Shown here: one piece after another, positions 1-9,062 of the stretch
Layout of the letters: each line of letters begins with the position of its first letter
Numbering within the stretch: position 1 is the stretch's first letter
Source of the DNA: CAZGNZ01 sp964527215
GTDB lineage: Bacteria > Fidelibacterota > Marinisomatia > SCGC-AAA003-L08 > JACNLC01
Direction: 5' to 3'
NCBI GenBank assembly: GCA_964527215.1
Contig: CAZGNZ010000005.1
Location: forward strand, 73,559-137,558
Length of the DNA: 64,000 bases
The notes under the pieces: model-generated
What the model was told of the DNA's origin: nothing
Databases searched by the model: none
Seen by the model: only the letters and a program-made list of their open reading frames with translations
Made by a program: the position numbers and the translations under genes

Positions 1-462
1 CAGCTGCCGGAAATCATCATCCCCACCAACAACTGGGCGCTGGAAGTTTTTCATCTGGACGGCTCGACTGTGGCACCTTTCCCGGTGGACAACTATGTGG
101 CTGTCAGCAGTTCTCCAGCCATTATTGATCTAGACAATGACTCTGATCTTGAAATCGTCTTCGGTGACGGAAACGGTTTTTCGGTTCTGGATATCAAGAG
201 CACTGGTTCCGATGATACCTACTGGTCCCAGTGCCGCGGCAACCTGCAGCGCACCGGCTCATTCACCAGTTCGGTTCAGAATGAATCTCCGGACGGTGAT
301 GTGAACGGCGACGACATACTGGATGTTCTGGACATCATTATCGTGGTCGGGGCGATCATGGACGGATCGTCTGACGATCTGCTGGCCATCGCCGATATCA
401 ATCAGGACGGCGTGGTGAATGTGCTGGATATTGTTGCAATGGTGGATATTATAATGGGGTAG
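1..462 (+). CDS. Secreted protein with C-terminal dockerin-like module (5' partial)
   Basis: The reading frame is open from base 1, so the gene starts before the window. The visible 153 residues begin with an FG-GAP/VCBS-like propeller blade (SSPAIIDLDNDSDLEIVFGDG), followed by a short linker and a dockerin-like module from about base 292 to the stop. That module has two calcium-loop repeats, GDVNGDDILDVLD and ADINQDGVVNVLD. The protein stops right after the second helix with no type IX sorting domain. Dockerin modules bind cohesin-type partners in cellulosomes; in this lineage the role is unknown. The gene ends convergently with the glycosyltransferase, overlapping it by 14 bp. Confidence 0.85.
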   Translation, partial: QLPEIIIPTNNWALEVFHLDGSTVAPFPVDNYVAVSSSPAIIDLDNDSDLEIVFGDGNGFSVLDIKSTGSDDTYWSQCRGNLQRTGSFTSSVQNESPDGDVNGDDILDVLDIIIVVGAIMDGSSDDLLAIADINQDGVVNVLDIVAMVDIIMG

Positions 463-1540
463 CTTCGGTTGCCCGAACCCATTTGCTGGGATCAATCACA
501 AATTTGGAGGACGGCAGGGAGACGGGTTCCCAGCAGCCGCGGATCAGCTCATCGAAGTGGTAAAAATCTTCGGTGGTGATCCACTCTGCCAGAATTTCCG
601 CCACATTGGGATAGGCGACCGGCTGAATCGGCGGCAGTTCCAGCCAGTTGCGGATTTCTTCAAGCGTAATCTTTTTTATTCGAATTCCCAGCTGCAGCTC
701 ATGCAGGGCGATGGCGTTGGACACCTGCTCCATTTGTCGCTTTAGGGGTTTGACCAGCAGTTTTTTCCCCAGCCGCAGTGCCTCGCTGGGCAGCTCAAAA
801 CCGGCATTGCAGATCACTCCTTCCGATGTGCTCAGATCAAACAGGAACGCATCCCGCCCGTATGGACAGACGGTGATATTGCCCTGTTCCGATTTATTTT
901 TTACAGGCATATAAGTAAAGAATTGATAATCAGGAATTTGTTTCAGCAGGGGAAATACCTGATCCATATCCTCAAATGGCAGATAGACCAGGATTTTGCG
1001 GGAAACCGGTTCCGAATCCTGCAGCGGGAATTCCGGCAGAACCGGCGGCAGAATGGGTTCGTTGAAATGGAACCAATGCAGTCCCAGAGGCACTTCCACG
1101 GGGGCAAATTTCTGAATCAGCAGTTTACTGACCGGATCACCCTTGGCTTTTGGAATGCCGTAGTGGAATGAATACTGGCTGCCGATTCCAAGACAGGGAA
1201 TATGCTTCAGCTTGGCGGTCCAGGCCGTTACCGGCTCAAAATCCGACACCACCAGATCAAACCCGTTCAGATCCAGCAACAGCACATCCTTGATGAATTT
1301 TCGGATATTCAGTTCTTTGATACTGGAGATGAGGTCAATTTTCCCGCGTTTGAAGGCGAAAGTAAATCCTTCAGCGGTGATATAGGGGTGAAAATCATGG
1401 ACATCCCAGAGTTTGGCCGGCGAGCGGCCGCTGAACAAGGTAAGAACATCGTGTCCGCGTTTTTTCAGCTGCCGGATGACTTCCCGGGATCGGGAGGTGT
1501 GACCGTTTCCGGTCCCTTGTACGCCATACAGAATTTTCAA
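449..1540 (-). CDS. MJ1255-type glycosyltransferase family protein
   Basis: 363 residues. The N-terminus KILYGVQGTGNGHTSRS is the glycine-rich GTGxGH start of the GT-B family that includes MJ1255 and MurG/UDP-glucuronosyltransferase-like enzymes. The C-terminal half holds the nucleotide-sugar side, with CNAGFELPSEAL (about 243-254) followed by KPLKRQMEQ, the usual family pattern. No signal peptide or membrane helix is seen, so it is probably a cytoplasmic or membrane-associated transferase. Acceptor and donor cannot be read from the sequence. The start ATG is clear and the length is normal for the family. The next gene upstream is the PAP2 phosphatase, 30 bp away on the same strand, so the two may be co-transcribed and act in envelope glycoconjugate or lipid-carrier metabolism (inference). 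Confidence 0.8.
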   Translation of the reverse strand: MKILYGVQGTGNGHTSRSREVIRQLKKRGHDVLTLFSGRSPAKLWDVHDFHPYITAEGFTFAFKRGKIDLISSIKELNIRKFIKDVLLLDLNGFDLVVSDFEPVTAWTAKLKHIPCLGIGSQYSFHYGIPKAKGDPVSKLLIQKFAPVEVPLGLHWFHFNEPILPPVLPEFPLQDSEPVSRKILVYLPFEDMDQVFPLLKQIPDYQFFTYMPVKNKSEQGNITVCPYGRDAFLFDLSTSEGVICNAGFELPSEALRLGKKLLVKPLKRQMEQVSNAIALHELQLGIRIKKITLEEIRNWLELPPIQPVAYPNVAEILAEWITTEDFYHFDELIRGCWEPVSLPSSKFVIDPSKWVRATEATPL

Positions 1541-1570
1541 CGGTACTCGCTGATATCGGTTGTCCTGATG

Positions 1571-2128
1571 TTACATTAAAATGGCAAAGCCGGCCCAGGT
1601 GCTGAATCCGCCGATGAAGACTCCGCCCAGTACATCACTGGGATAATGCACGCCTACAATGATGCGGGACAGGGCAATCAGACCCGCCCAGCCGGCGGCA
1701 AGGATCCCAAGCTGCGGGAAGAAGAACCAGATATTGGTGGCCACCACCACCGCCGCACCGGTATGACCACTGGGAAAACTGAACCGTTCAATGGGCACGA
1801 TGAGATTCTGCACATCCATGAAGCGCATGAAGGGGCGGTCCCGCTTAACGGCATACTTCAGGATCTTGTATGACGGCAGTTCGATGATCAGCGCCATGCA
1901 GGTGGCTTTCAGAAAGGCAGGGGCTTTTTCCGGTGCAAAAAAGTAGGCCAGCAGACCGATTATGGGATACAAATATCCGTCACCGGTATGGGAAATGAAC
2001 GTAATGGTGCGGCTCATCCCCCGGCGGCTGTTCAGCCGGAAAAGAGATGCAAAAAACCAGCTGTCCAGCTGATTCAGACGGCTGAGCATAGTGTTTCCCA
2101 TTGTATTTCTGGCATTCCGGATTGACAC
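1571..2128 (-). CDS. PAP2 family membrane phosphatase
   Basis: 185 residues with several hydrophobic segments and the three acid-phosphatase motifs of the PAP2 superfamily: KYAVKRDRP (KX6RP), PSGHTGA (PSGH) and SRIIVGVHYPSDVLGG (SRX5HX3D). Known members dephosphorylate undecaprenyl pyrophosphate, phosphatidylglycerophosphate or lipid A on the outer face of the inner membrane; which substrate applies here is not visible. Two start codons are possible: the first Met, or Met14 (MLSRLNQLDSW), which removes a polar lead-in. The second is equally plausible. It is followed by the glycosyltransferase gene on the same strand. Confidence 0.88.
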   Translation of the reverse strand: MSIRNARNTMGNTMLSRLNQLDSWFFASLFRLNSRRGMSRTITFISHTGDGYLYPIIGLLAYFFAPEKAPAFLKATCMALIIELPSYKILKYAVKRDRPFMRFMDVQNLIVPIERFSFPSGHTGAAVVVATNIWFFFPQLGILAAGWAGLIALSRIIVGVHYPSDVLGGVFIGGFSTWAGFAILM

Positions 2129-2369
2129 ATGATTATGAAAACCTCATATCTGAAATACACGAGTTCTCGTAAATCAGATATTTATCTTCAATTGTGATGG
2201 TCAGAAAATTTACCACTATTCCTCAGTCTCTGCCAGCGGAATAAATTGTTTGTGAATCTGTTACAATCTGCGAGTCTTGTGAAGTTTTGTTTGTGTACCC
2301 GATTGATACGAAACACAGAAACAATATCTGGGTTTTCACAGTCTTTTTGCGCAATATGACACCCTATCC

Positions 2370-2440
2370 CGAATATTTCATGAGAAATCTATTCCGATGA
2401 TGGATCTGCTCAATTCTACAGCGTTATACTCGAAAAATGT
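2370..2440 (+). repeat. Dispersed repeat, copy 1 (second copy at window end)
   Basis: From CCCGAATATTTCATGAG through CAATTCTACAGCG, this matches 63904-63959 with two mismatches. The sequence TCGAAAAATGTT then follows in both copies. The second copy carries an inserted palindromic core between these two parts, so this copy looks like the uninterrupted form. Confidence 0.8.
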
Positions 2441-2501
2441 TCTCAACGTACTGTCCAGTACGATTTCACTCATTTTTCTTCATATGCCTTGTAGAATCAA
2501 T

Positions 2502-2542
2502 CATTTTCATCATCTCATTACGAAATCTCATGAAATATCCGG
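2502..2542 (+). repeat. 41-bp dispersed repeat, copy 1
   Basis: CATTTTCATCATCTCAT through TCATGAAATATCCGG matches 56006-56046 with four mismatches. No coding sense is evident; it may be the remnant of a larger mobile or repeated unit. Confidence 0.7.
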
Positions 2543-2554
2543 GCTATCACAGTT

Positions 2555-2580
2555 GTCCGTCAGGAGACGGATTGAATTCA
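2555..2580 (+). repeat. Palindromic repeat core (single module)
   Basis: GTCCGTCAGGAGACGGATTG contains the hairpin CCGTC-AGGA-GACGG seen in the larger copies at 37081, 53286, 63759 and 63958. The outer edges typical of the longer copies are absent. Confidence 0.65.
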
Positions 2581-2809
2581 GATCCCAATGCCCTGAAGGG
2601 GCGAAACATCCGCTGGCGAAATAACCGGATTTCATGCTGTCTCTCAGGATTCTGAACGGAAATCGAATCAATTGCCGTTTGAGTGGTAACAGGGCGGAAT
2701 ATTTTAATGAATCCGTATTAAACACCAATTCTGCCTTATTTCAACGAGACAGATCAGACGGCGACGCCCTGTATGAAACGTTTTGGACAACTGTGATTTT
2801 TCAATCAGG

Positions 2810-3457
2810 TTAAACCTGCGGCTTCATCCAGTCAAGCAGATGGCGGCAGGAATCCAGTAATGGCCGATCGGCAGAACCCAGTCGTTCCCGGGCCTGATGT
2901 CCACCGGGAATCAGCACACAGTCGATATTCAGCGCTTTTGCCACATCTGCGTCATGAAGGGTATCTCCCACCAGCAGTACTTCTTCGGGTGAAACATCCA
3001 GCGCGGAAATCAGCTCCCTGCCTTTCTCCCGTTTGCCGAAAGCATAATGGTCCACGGCACCCACAATGCGTGAAAAATGATGCGCTATCCCTTTGGCTTC
3101 CACCATGCGCTCCAGGGCTTCCTGTTTCTGAGCCGACAGGATGGTGTGACGGCAGCCGAGTTCCTGCAGCTCCTGCAGGACTTCCGGGATGCCCGGCATC
3201 AGCGGAGCCCCGGGAGATGTGCGGTCGTATTCCGCAATGAACTCCGTCCCGGAAATCTCAAACGGCTCTTCATCGAAATCAAACCCCAATGCCAAATAAT
3301 AGTTAATGACGGGGAAATCAAACAGCATTGCATATTTTTCCAGCGTAATCAACGGCATGTTCCGACGGCCCAGCACCAGATTCATGCATTCCACACACAA
3401 CTCCGCATCGTCCAGTATCGTGCCGTTCCAATCCCAGATCAGATATTTGTACTTCAT
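2810..3457 (-). CDS. HAD-family hydrolase, phosphoglycolate-phosphatase-like
   Basis: 215 residues, the usual size of Gph-like HAD phosphatases. Motif I is WDWNGTILDD with nucleophile Asp9; the second position is Asn instead of Asp, a variant common in this subfamily. Motif II lies at TILSAQKQ, and motif III/IV at LLVGDTLHDADVAKALN with two aspartates. An alpha-helical cap lies between motifs I and II. It probably dephosphorylates a small phosphorylated metabolite in the cytoplasm; the substrate is not determinable here. The gene stands apart from its neighbours, with 67 bp to the DUF4139 gene upstream on the same strand. Confidence 0.85.
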   Translation of the reverse strand: MKYKYLIWDWNGTILDDAELCVECMNLVLGRRNMPLITLEKYAMLFDFPVINYYLALGFDFDEEPFEISGTEFIAEYDRTSPGAPLMPGIPEVLQELQELGCRHTILSAQKQEALERMVEAKGIAHHFSRIVGAVDHYAFGKREKGRELISALDVSPEEVLLVGDTLHDADVAKALNIDCVLIPGGHQARERLGSADRPLLDSCRHLLDWMKPQV

Positions 3458-3524
3458 TTACGAGTTTTGAGTTTTGAGTTTCAAGAACCCCGTTGCAAAT
3501 TTCAAATTTCCAATTTCAATAGTC

Positions 3525-4874
3525 CTAACCGGTCCGCACAGCCAGATATATATTTTTTGTTTCACCCGGCTTCAAATCAACCATGATCCGGAGGCGTCCG
3601 GCGTCAGCTTTCTCCCACTCCTCGCTGCAGTCCCGGACTTCCCACTCACCGTTGATCTGTTCCAGCCATTCCACTGTCACTGCATCGTCCTTGTGGTTTT
3701 TGAACTCCGCCTGAAGCTGGTAGCGCTGGGTACGCTGAACCCGTTCGTAGTCCGTGACAGTAAACTCCGCGGTGATGTCCCGTGTCCGGCCGGTTTTCAC
3801 TTCAAACTGCTCGGCAGCCGGAACAATCCCGGACTGATCACTGCCGATAAAAATCACACCGTCTGCGGTTTCCTCGTACACCATGATTTCACCGGCGGGA
3901 TGGGCATAGTCGCCAATTTCATCGGCATCAAACAGGAATGACACCGCCACCGGCACCGGCTCGGTCTGATTCCGATGATACAGGGTGTGGGAAACCTGAT
4001 ACTTCCGTGTTATCGGGATGTTTTCTGCACTGACGTATCTGAACTGCTGCCGGCCCAGGGCTGTCAGCTTTTCGGGAAATTCCACTTCAAAGAGAGCATA
4101 GTCTTCCGACTCCGTCACCTGATACGGTTCTGACCAATCAGCATCAGCGGCCTCAAACGACGCTGCCCGTCCCATCATGGCTTTCGGTGCAGGAACCATC
4201 TGCGGTACCGGCATTCGGATAGAGCCGGAAACCAGGGTCATTTCCTCAGGGTCCCAATCAGAAAAAGTGTTGTTCCGTACCGTAAACCAGCCCTCCAGCC
4301 CAGCGATGTCACCATCCACCGTCAGGGCATAATCACAATCCCACTGCATCCCTGAAACCAGATAACGCAGTTCAATTTCCGGCCGTTTCACCAATGATTT
4401 GCCCGTACACCGGATATGGGGCTTCAATTCTTTGGGCAAATTCGGAAACAGTACCCGATACGGCGGATTGACGGCAATTTCACCATCAATTTCAAATATC
4501 CGTCCGCCACCCAAACGGGGATCAATCTTCAGGATTCCGCGGGTTCTGTAACTGACGGCTCCGTCTTCTCCGTATTTCACCAGATCCAGCTCTTCGTCGA
4601 TGTAATGCAGCAGTAATGCATCCTCGTTCAAACTGGGTGTAATAAAAGTCCGCGACAAAATTTCAATGTCATCCGACTCCAGAACCAGACTTTCTTCCAC
4701 CAATTCCACAGGAATGTTTTCCAGTATAAAATCAATGTCATTTTTCTGAATCAAAACGATCTCTCTGGACTCACGGACCATGGCCATTCCGTCGTTGTAA
4801 ATCACCAGCTGCTTCACGGGTACTGCAGCCAGCACAAAACAAAACATCAATCCGGTTGTTAATGATATTTTCAT
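3525..4874 (-). CDS. Secreted DUF4139 domain protein
   Basis: 449 residues. It begins with a signal peptide (MKISLTTGLMFCFVLAAVPV). The following VIYNDGMAMVRESREI and the later RYLVSGMQWDCDYAL are characteristic of the DUF4139 family of beta-rich exported proteins. The C-terminal part, KYQVSHTLYHRNQ to GETKNIYLAVRTG, is the usual DUF4139 end. The family has no firm biochemical function; some members are linked to mucoidy (MuiA). It is probably periplasmic or on the outer membrane. The gene sits 94 bp downstream of lpxK on the same strand, so it may be read with the lipid A block, but the spacing does not prove it. Confidence 0.75.
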   Translation of the reverse strand: MKISLTTGLMFCFVLAAVPVKQLVIYNDGMAMVRESREIVLIQKNDIDFILENIPVELVEESLVLESDDIEILSRTFITPSLNEDALLLHYIDEELDLVKYGEDGAVSYRTRGILKIDPRLGGGRIFEIDGEIAVNPPYRVLFPNLPKELKPHIRCTGKSLVKRPEIELRYLVSGMQWDCDYALTVDGDIAGLEGWFTVRNNTFSDWDPEEMTLVSGSIRMPVPQMVPAPKAMMGRAASFEAADADWSEPYQVTESEDYALFEVEFPEKLTALGRQQFRYVSAENIPITRKYQVSHTLYHRNQTEPVPVAVSFLFDADEIGDYAHPAGEIMVYEETADGVIFIGSDQSGIVPAAEQFEVKTGRTRDITAEFTVTDYERVQRTQRYQLQAEFKNHKDDAVTVEWLEQINGEWEVRDCSEEWEKADAGRLRIMVDLKPGETKNIYLAVRTG

Positions 4875-4968
4875 AATGGCTCCTTAAGTGGTTAATAGTT
4901 TGATAGTTATTGTTATCAGGGCTGAAGTTTTGAGTTATCAGCGGACTTGAGATTTCGGTTGCGGTAAA

Positions 4969-6012
4969 TCAGTTCCCGCAACTTACCGTTTCCTGGATTT
5001 TTTCTGACAATATCTCCAGATGTTTATCAGAGTATGTCACCATCAGATCCAGAACATGCATATCAAAGTCCGCAATAAAATCGTCCGGCAGTTTAACAAG
5101 ATCCTTGGCGGTTGTAATCACCGGGGGACATCCATGATTTTCAATGATGCGTCTCAGGTTCTTCACAGAGGTCTCCAGGTAATTTGTATGATCCCGAAAA
5201 CCCTTGAACCACCATATATCAATTCCCATATCTTCCAGTGATTTTTTAAACGATGCCGGTTCGGCAATGCCGCAGAACGCCAGACATCCCTCGGGCAGAT
5301 TGTTTGTCGGTTTCAGTCCGTCCGATTCAGCACTCATCAGTTGAAACCGAAGTCCGCTGGAGATAACGGGTGCCGATGTCGTTTCAGCCATCTCTCCGGC
5401 AAATTCAGGAACATCGGGATTGTCGTTTTTCGTGAAGATGACCAGATCCGCCCGGCGTACTTCAGTCAGCGGTTCCCTGAGCCGTCCCAGCGGCAGCAGT
5501 TTGTAGTGCTCCCGCGGAGTCTGCGAATTAAACAGCAGAATATTCAAATCCCGCCATGCCCGCCGGTGCTGATAGGCATCGTCTAACAGAATCACATCAA
5601 CATTGCAGGAGTGCAGCAGCCTGGCAATCCCCCGTGACCGGTCAGCGCATACCGCCACCGGTACATTCCTCAGCCGGGAAGCCATCAGCCAGGGTTCATC
5701 CCCGGCATCCTGAACACTGCATTGCAGTGACTCGCCGTTATGCACCAGCACATACCCGTTTGAAAGACGGCCGTATCCCCGGCTTACAATACAGGGACGA
5801 ACCTGTATGGATTTCAGAAATTCAGCCAGGAAAAGCACCATGGGCGTTTTCCCGGTCCCGCCCACTGTAAGATTGCCTACAGAGATGACCGGCAGTTCAA
5901 AGCGGTTGATTTTCAATACTCCCCGGTCGTATGCTTTGCTGCGCAAGCCGACAACACTGCCGTACAGTCCGGCCAGCAGCTTTCCCGGCAGATTACTGAT
6001 CCGGTTTGTCAC
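4969..6012 (-). CDS. lpxK: Tetraacyldisaccharide 4'-kinase LpxK
   Basis: 347 residues, full length for LpxK, which phosphorylates the 4'-position of the lipid A disaccharide at the inner face of the inner membrane using ATP. The P-loop TVGGTGKTP is at about 49-57, after the conserved VISVGN strand. Further family signatures are SRGYGR, DVILLDDAYQHR (Walker B and the DDxxQH segment) and FCGIAEPASFKKSL. An N-terminal amphipathic stretch (LAGLYGSVVGLR) fits membrane association. The gene lies 6 bp downstream of the DUF374 acyltransferase and belongs to one lipid A operon with lpxB. It is strong evidence for an LPS outer membrane. Confidence 0.95.
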   Translation of the reverse strand: MTNRISNLPGKLLAGLYGSVVGLRSKAYDRGVLKINRFELPVISVGNLTVGGTGKTPMVLFLAEFLKSIQVRPCIVSRGYGRLSNGYVLVHNGESLQCSVQDAGDEPWLMASRLRNVPVAVCADRSRGIARLLHSCNVDVILLDDAYQHRRAWRDLNILLFNSQTPREHYKLLPLGRLREPLTEVRRADLVIFTKNDNPDVPEFAGEMAETTSAPVISSGLRFQLMSAESDGLKPTNNLPEGCLAFCGIAEPASFKKSLEDMGIDIWWFKGFRDHTNYLETSVKNLRRIIENHGCPPVITTAKDLVKLPDDFIADFDMHVLDLMVTYSDKHLEILSEKIQETVSCGN

Positions 6013-6018
6013 GTCCGC

Positions 6019-6699
6019 CTACCGGGCTTCCCGGGAGATATGTTCTCCCCGTTCATGATTGCGGTTCAGATATTCCGATATTAACTGGGATTCCTCATCG
6101 GGTGACAGATCGCCTTTCGGATATTTGAGGGGCGCTGCGATGGTAATCTGTATCGTGCCGAACGGTTTGGGAATTCGGAATTTATCCCATGATTTGGCTT
6201 CCCAGTAGCGGGTGGAGGTTCCCGTAATGGCGATGATGTCCGCATGATGTTTTCTGGCCAACGCAGCAGACCCCGGTTTGGCAACGTGCACCGGACCCTT
6301 GGGACCATCGCTGGTCAGGCCGACAAAATTATCCTCGGATTTAAAAACCTGATTCATTTTCACCAGCACTTCCCGGCCGCCCTTTCTACTGGAACCGCGC
6401 ATCAGCCCAAATCCCCAGCGCTCCACAATTTTTGCCATGATTGCACCGTCCCCGTGACGGCTGGCAACGGTCCATGACGGCAAATTTGCCCGGTGGAGAA
6501 AAAAACTGCAGTAGGAAAGACGTCCGTGCCAGGTCAGCAGCAGGGTGGGCCGTCCAGATGTTCGGGAATTGCGAAGATGGTCTTCCCCGTGGACAATCCA
6601 GCGGTTTGTCCGCAGAACCATTTCCAGCACAATCTGACCCACCCAGGACAGCACACTGATGCGAAGATTTTCCTTAAGACTTATTTTTGTTTCAGACAT
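6019..6699 (-). CDS. DUF374 lysophospholipid acyltransferase family protein
   Basis: I start the gene at the ATG at 6699 (MSETKISLKEN), not at the upstream in-frame Met at 6756, because this start overlaps the end of lpxB by 8 bp as expected in a coupled operon and lacks the odd polar lead-in. About 226 residues. LLTWHGRLSYCSFFL holds the acyltransferase His, and GLTSDGPKGPVHVAKPGSA carries the DGPKGP motif of DUF374. Relatives are found in lipid A operons of many diderms and are thought to acylate lipid A or lysophospholipids. No transmembrane helix is obvious apart from a short N-terminal hydrophobic stretch. It lies between lpxB and lpxK and may perform a late acylation step (inference). 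Confidence 0.82.
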   Translation of the reverse strand: MSETKISLKENLRISVLSWVGQIVLEMVLRTNRWIVHGEDHLRNSRTSGRPTLLLTWHGRLSYCSFFLHRANLPSWTVASRHGDGAIMAKIVERWGFGLMRGSSRKGGREVLVKMNQVFKSEDNFVGLTSDGPKGPVHVAKPGSAALARKHHADIIAITGTSTRYWEAKSWDKFRIPKPFGTIQITIAAPLKYPKGDLSPDEESQLISEYLNRNHERGEHISREAR

Positions 6700-7876
6700 C
6701 AGAATGGTCCAATGATAAAATCTGCATAATTTCCGCGGCTGCCCGAGCCGATGCACCCGCCCCCCCCAGCGAATTTGTTACATTCCGCAGTTTTTTTCTG
6801 GTTTGTTCCCTCAATTCCGGATTTCTCAGAAACTTTTCCCCCAACCTCCGCAGTTCAGTCGACGTCGCCTGATCCTGCAGCAGCTCGGGAACGATTTCTT
6901 CACCGGCAATAAGGTTGGCCATTCCGGCAAACGGTACTTTGACCAGTTTTCTGCCAATCCACCATGAAACAGGCGCAAGCTTGTAGACAATCACCATCGG
7001 CGTTCCGAAAATGGCCGCTTCCATGGTGGCGGTACCGGATGCCACAAACGCAAGATCTGCAGCTTCCAGTCCGGTCCTTCCATTGCCTTGCAGTATTTTT
7101 ATGCCGTTCAGCCGATAACGGCCGGCCACCTCCTTCGGATCAAATCCCGGTGCCAGCCCCAGAAGGACCTGAAGCTCAGGGATCTTTTCCCGCAGTTTCG
7201 AGGCTGCGTCCAGCATGATTTTCAGATGCCGGTCCAGCTCCTGCCTGCGGCTTCCGGGGAACAATGCAAGTATGAGCCGGTCCGAATCCAAATCCAGCTC
7301 CTGTGAACATTCAGCCTTGCTTCGGGGAGTCCAGACATCCAGAAAAGGATGTCCCACAAACCGGGCAGTGATGTTTCTCTGGGCATACCACTTTTCTTCA
7401 AACGGGAATATAACCAGCATCAAATCAACGTACTTCCGAACCAGTTCCGCCCGCTTTTCCTTCCAGGCCCATAACTGCGGACTGATATAGTAAATCACCG
7501 GAATCCCCAGCCGCTCCTTTATCTGCCGTGCAAGGCGCAGATTAAATCCGGGATAGTCGATAAGGATTACTGCTGCCGGTTGGACTTCCGCCATTTTCTC
7601 CAGCAGCATTCGGGCGGTCTGACGGAAAAAGCAAAGGTGACGGATCACTTCCACAAAACCCATCACGGCCATACGCTCCAGCGGCACCAGGGATTCCAGC
7701 CCGGCGGCAATCATTTTATCTCCGCCAATACCGGCAAACCGCAGTGCGGGCTGAGCTTTCTTCAATGCTGCAATTAGAAGGCTGCCGTGCTGATCGCCGG
7801 ATGCTTCACCTGCAATAATGAATACATTCTTACTGGTATTGGAATGCGAAGAGGGGCGGGTTGCAGAAGAGTTCAT
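6692..7876 (-). CDS. lpxB: Lipid-A-disaccharide synthase LpxB
   Basis: 394 residues, typical of this GT19 enzyme, which joins UDP-diacylglucosamine and lipid X. After a short polar leader, the N-terminus has FIIAGEASGDQHGSLLI, the hallmark of LpxB. Other signatures are FAGIGGDKMIAAGLESL, VILIDYPGFNLRLA, YYISPQLWAWKEKR, LALFPGSRRQEL and ASGTATMEAAIFGTPMVIVYK, in the expected order. It acts at the inner membrane. It sits 16 bp downstream of the Gfo/Idh/MocA gene and overlaps the acyltransferase start, so the whole block should be one transcript. Confidence 0.96.
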   Translation of the reverse strand: MNSSATRPSSHSNTSKNVFIIAGEASGDQHGSLLIAALKKAQPALRFAGIGGDKMIAAGLESLVPLERMAVMGFVEVIRHLCFFRQTARMLLEKMAEVQPAAVILIDYPGFNLRLARQIKERLGIPVIYYISPQLWAWKEKRAELVRKYVDLMLVIFPFEEKWYAQRNITARFVGHPFLDVWTPRSKAECSQELDLDSDRLILALFPGSRRQELDRHLKIMLDAASKLREKIPELQVLLGLAPGFDPKEVAGRYRLNGIKILQGNGRTGLEAADLAFVASGTATMEAAIFGTPMVIVYKLAPVSWWIGRKLVKVPFAGMANLIAGEEIVPELLQDQATSTELRRLGEKFLRNPELREQTRKKLRNVTNSLGGAGASARAAAEIMQILSLDHSDV

Positions 7877-7892
7877 TCCGGTTTAACCGGGG

Positions 7893-8882
7893 TTAGTGTA
7901 TACCGTCATCAATAATTTGCTGGACTTTCACAGCCAGAGCCAGCGCTTCAGTGGCACTGCGGCCGTCCACCCGCGGTTTCTGGAACTGCTGTACGGATTC
8001 AACGAAATGACTCAGTTCAATCCTCAGGGCATTGCCGGAGGGGACTTCCGGCTTGTGATAGAGTATATGACGTTTTTTATGTCCATCCAGAGCGACAGAC
8101 ATATCAAAGTTGACACCTTCCGGCAGAGTGTCTGTGACCCGGTAGGTTTCGACAACCCCGCCCATGAAATCCACGGTGATATATGAGTTTTCCTGGAAAA
8201 TGCGGAGTTTCCGCATTTTTTTCTGTGATATTCGGCTGGATGTCAGATTGGCGATGCAGCCGTTTTCAAATTCGATGCGGGCATTGGCGATATCAACCGT
8301 TTCCGATACCACCTTCACACCGCTGGCACGAACCTCGGTTACCGGCGACTGAACCAGAGAAAGGACGATGCCGATATCATGAATCATCAGATCCAGCACG
8401 ACCGGAACATCGGTTCCCCGAATGTTAAAAGGTGCCAGCCGGTGGCATTCAATAAACTGCGGATGAATCTCGTAATCTTCCAGCATGAGAAAGGCAGGAT
8501 TAAACTCCTCAATATGTCCGACCTGAATTATTCGGGATCTGACAGATGCCAATTCCAGTATTTCCCGTGCTTCGGAAACCGTCTGTGTAATCGGTTTTTC
8601 AATAAACAAATGACAGTTTTGCTCCAGTGCCTGCTGTGCCACCTGAAAATGGGTGGAAGTCGGTGTCACGATCGAAACCGCATCACACTGTTCCAAAAGT
8701 GCTTTCAGTTCGGAAAACGGAGTGACGCCGTGTGCCGCTGCCATTTCATGCAGTCGGTTCGGATCCGGATCATGGATTCCAACAATTTCTGCCTGGTTCA
8801 GCGTATTGAGCTGCTGTACATGGAAATTACCCAGGTGACCCACACCGATCACCCCCATTCTGATTTGTTGATCATTCTTCAT
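7893..8882 (-). CDS. Gfo/Idh/MocA family oxidoreductase in the lipid A operon
   Basis: 329 residues. The N-terminal Rossmann fold starts with RMGVIGVGHLGNFHVQQL, and FIEKPITQTVSEA supplies the catalytic EKP motif. The C-terminal alpha/beta domain is typical of the family. Genes of this kind are common next to lpxA/lpxB. In Acidithiobacillus the homologous GnnA oxidises UDP-GlcNAc at C3 so that GnnB can aminate it to give amide-linked lipid A. No GnnB-like aminotransferase is inside this window, so the specific role is open. It is first in the visible operon and read toward lpxB; about 180 bp separate it from the divergent protease gene and presumably hold both promoters. Confidence 0.82.
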   Translation of the reverse strand: MKNDQQIRMGVIGVGHLGNFHVQQLNTLNQAEIVGIHDPDPNRLHEMAAAHGVTPFSELKALLEQCDAVSIVTPTSTHFQVAQQALEQNCHLFIEKPITQTVSEAREILELASVRSRIIQVGHIEEFNPAFLMLEDYEIHPQFIECHRLAPFNIRGTDVPVVLDLMIHDIGIVLSLVQSPVTEVRASGVKVVSETVDIANARIEFENGCIANLTSSRISQKKMRKLRIFQENSYITVDFMGGVVETYRVTDTLPEGVNFDMSVALDGHKKRHILYHKPEVPSGNALRIELSHFVESVQQFQKPRVDGRSATEALALAVKVQQIIDDGIH

Positions 8883-9062
8883 GGCAGCAAATTTACGAAG
8901 CTCTGCCGCTTTTGCGTTTGAAAAAACAGCGCCGTCCGCGAAACCGGCACAGCCGGTTTGTGTAACCTTGTAACAACCACCCGATTTGCCACTCGGTAAA
9001 TTGTCTCATGCACCGGAATACAGGTAAATTAAATGCACGAAAATTAATATGAAAGGATCATC

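Larger units (their letters stand above)
2129..2809. other. 681-bp intergenic region with dispersed repeat pieces
   Basis: No convincing gene. Bases 2370-2440 recur at 63904-64000, bases 2502-2542 recur at 56006-56046, and 2555-2580 holds a core of the palindromic repeat family (CCGTCAGGAGACGG). The short reading frames here have no homology I recognise. The region separates the phosphatase from the HAD gene and looks like a graveyard of small repeats. Confidence 0.6.
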
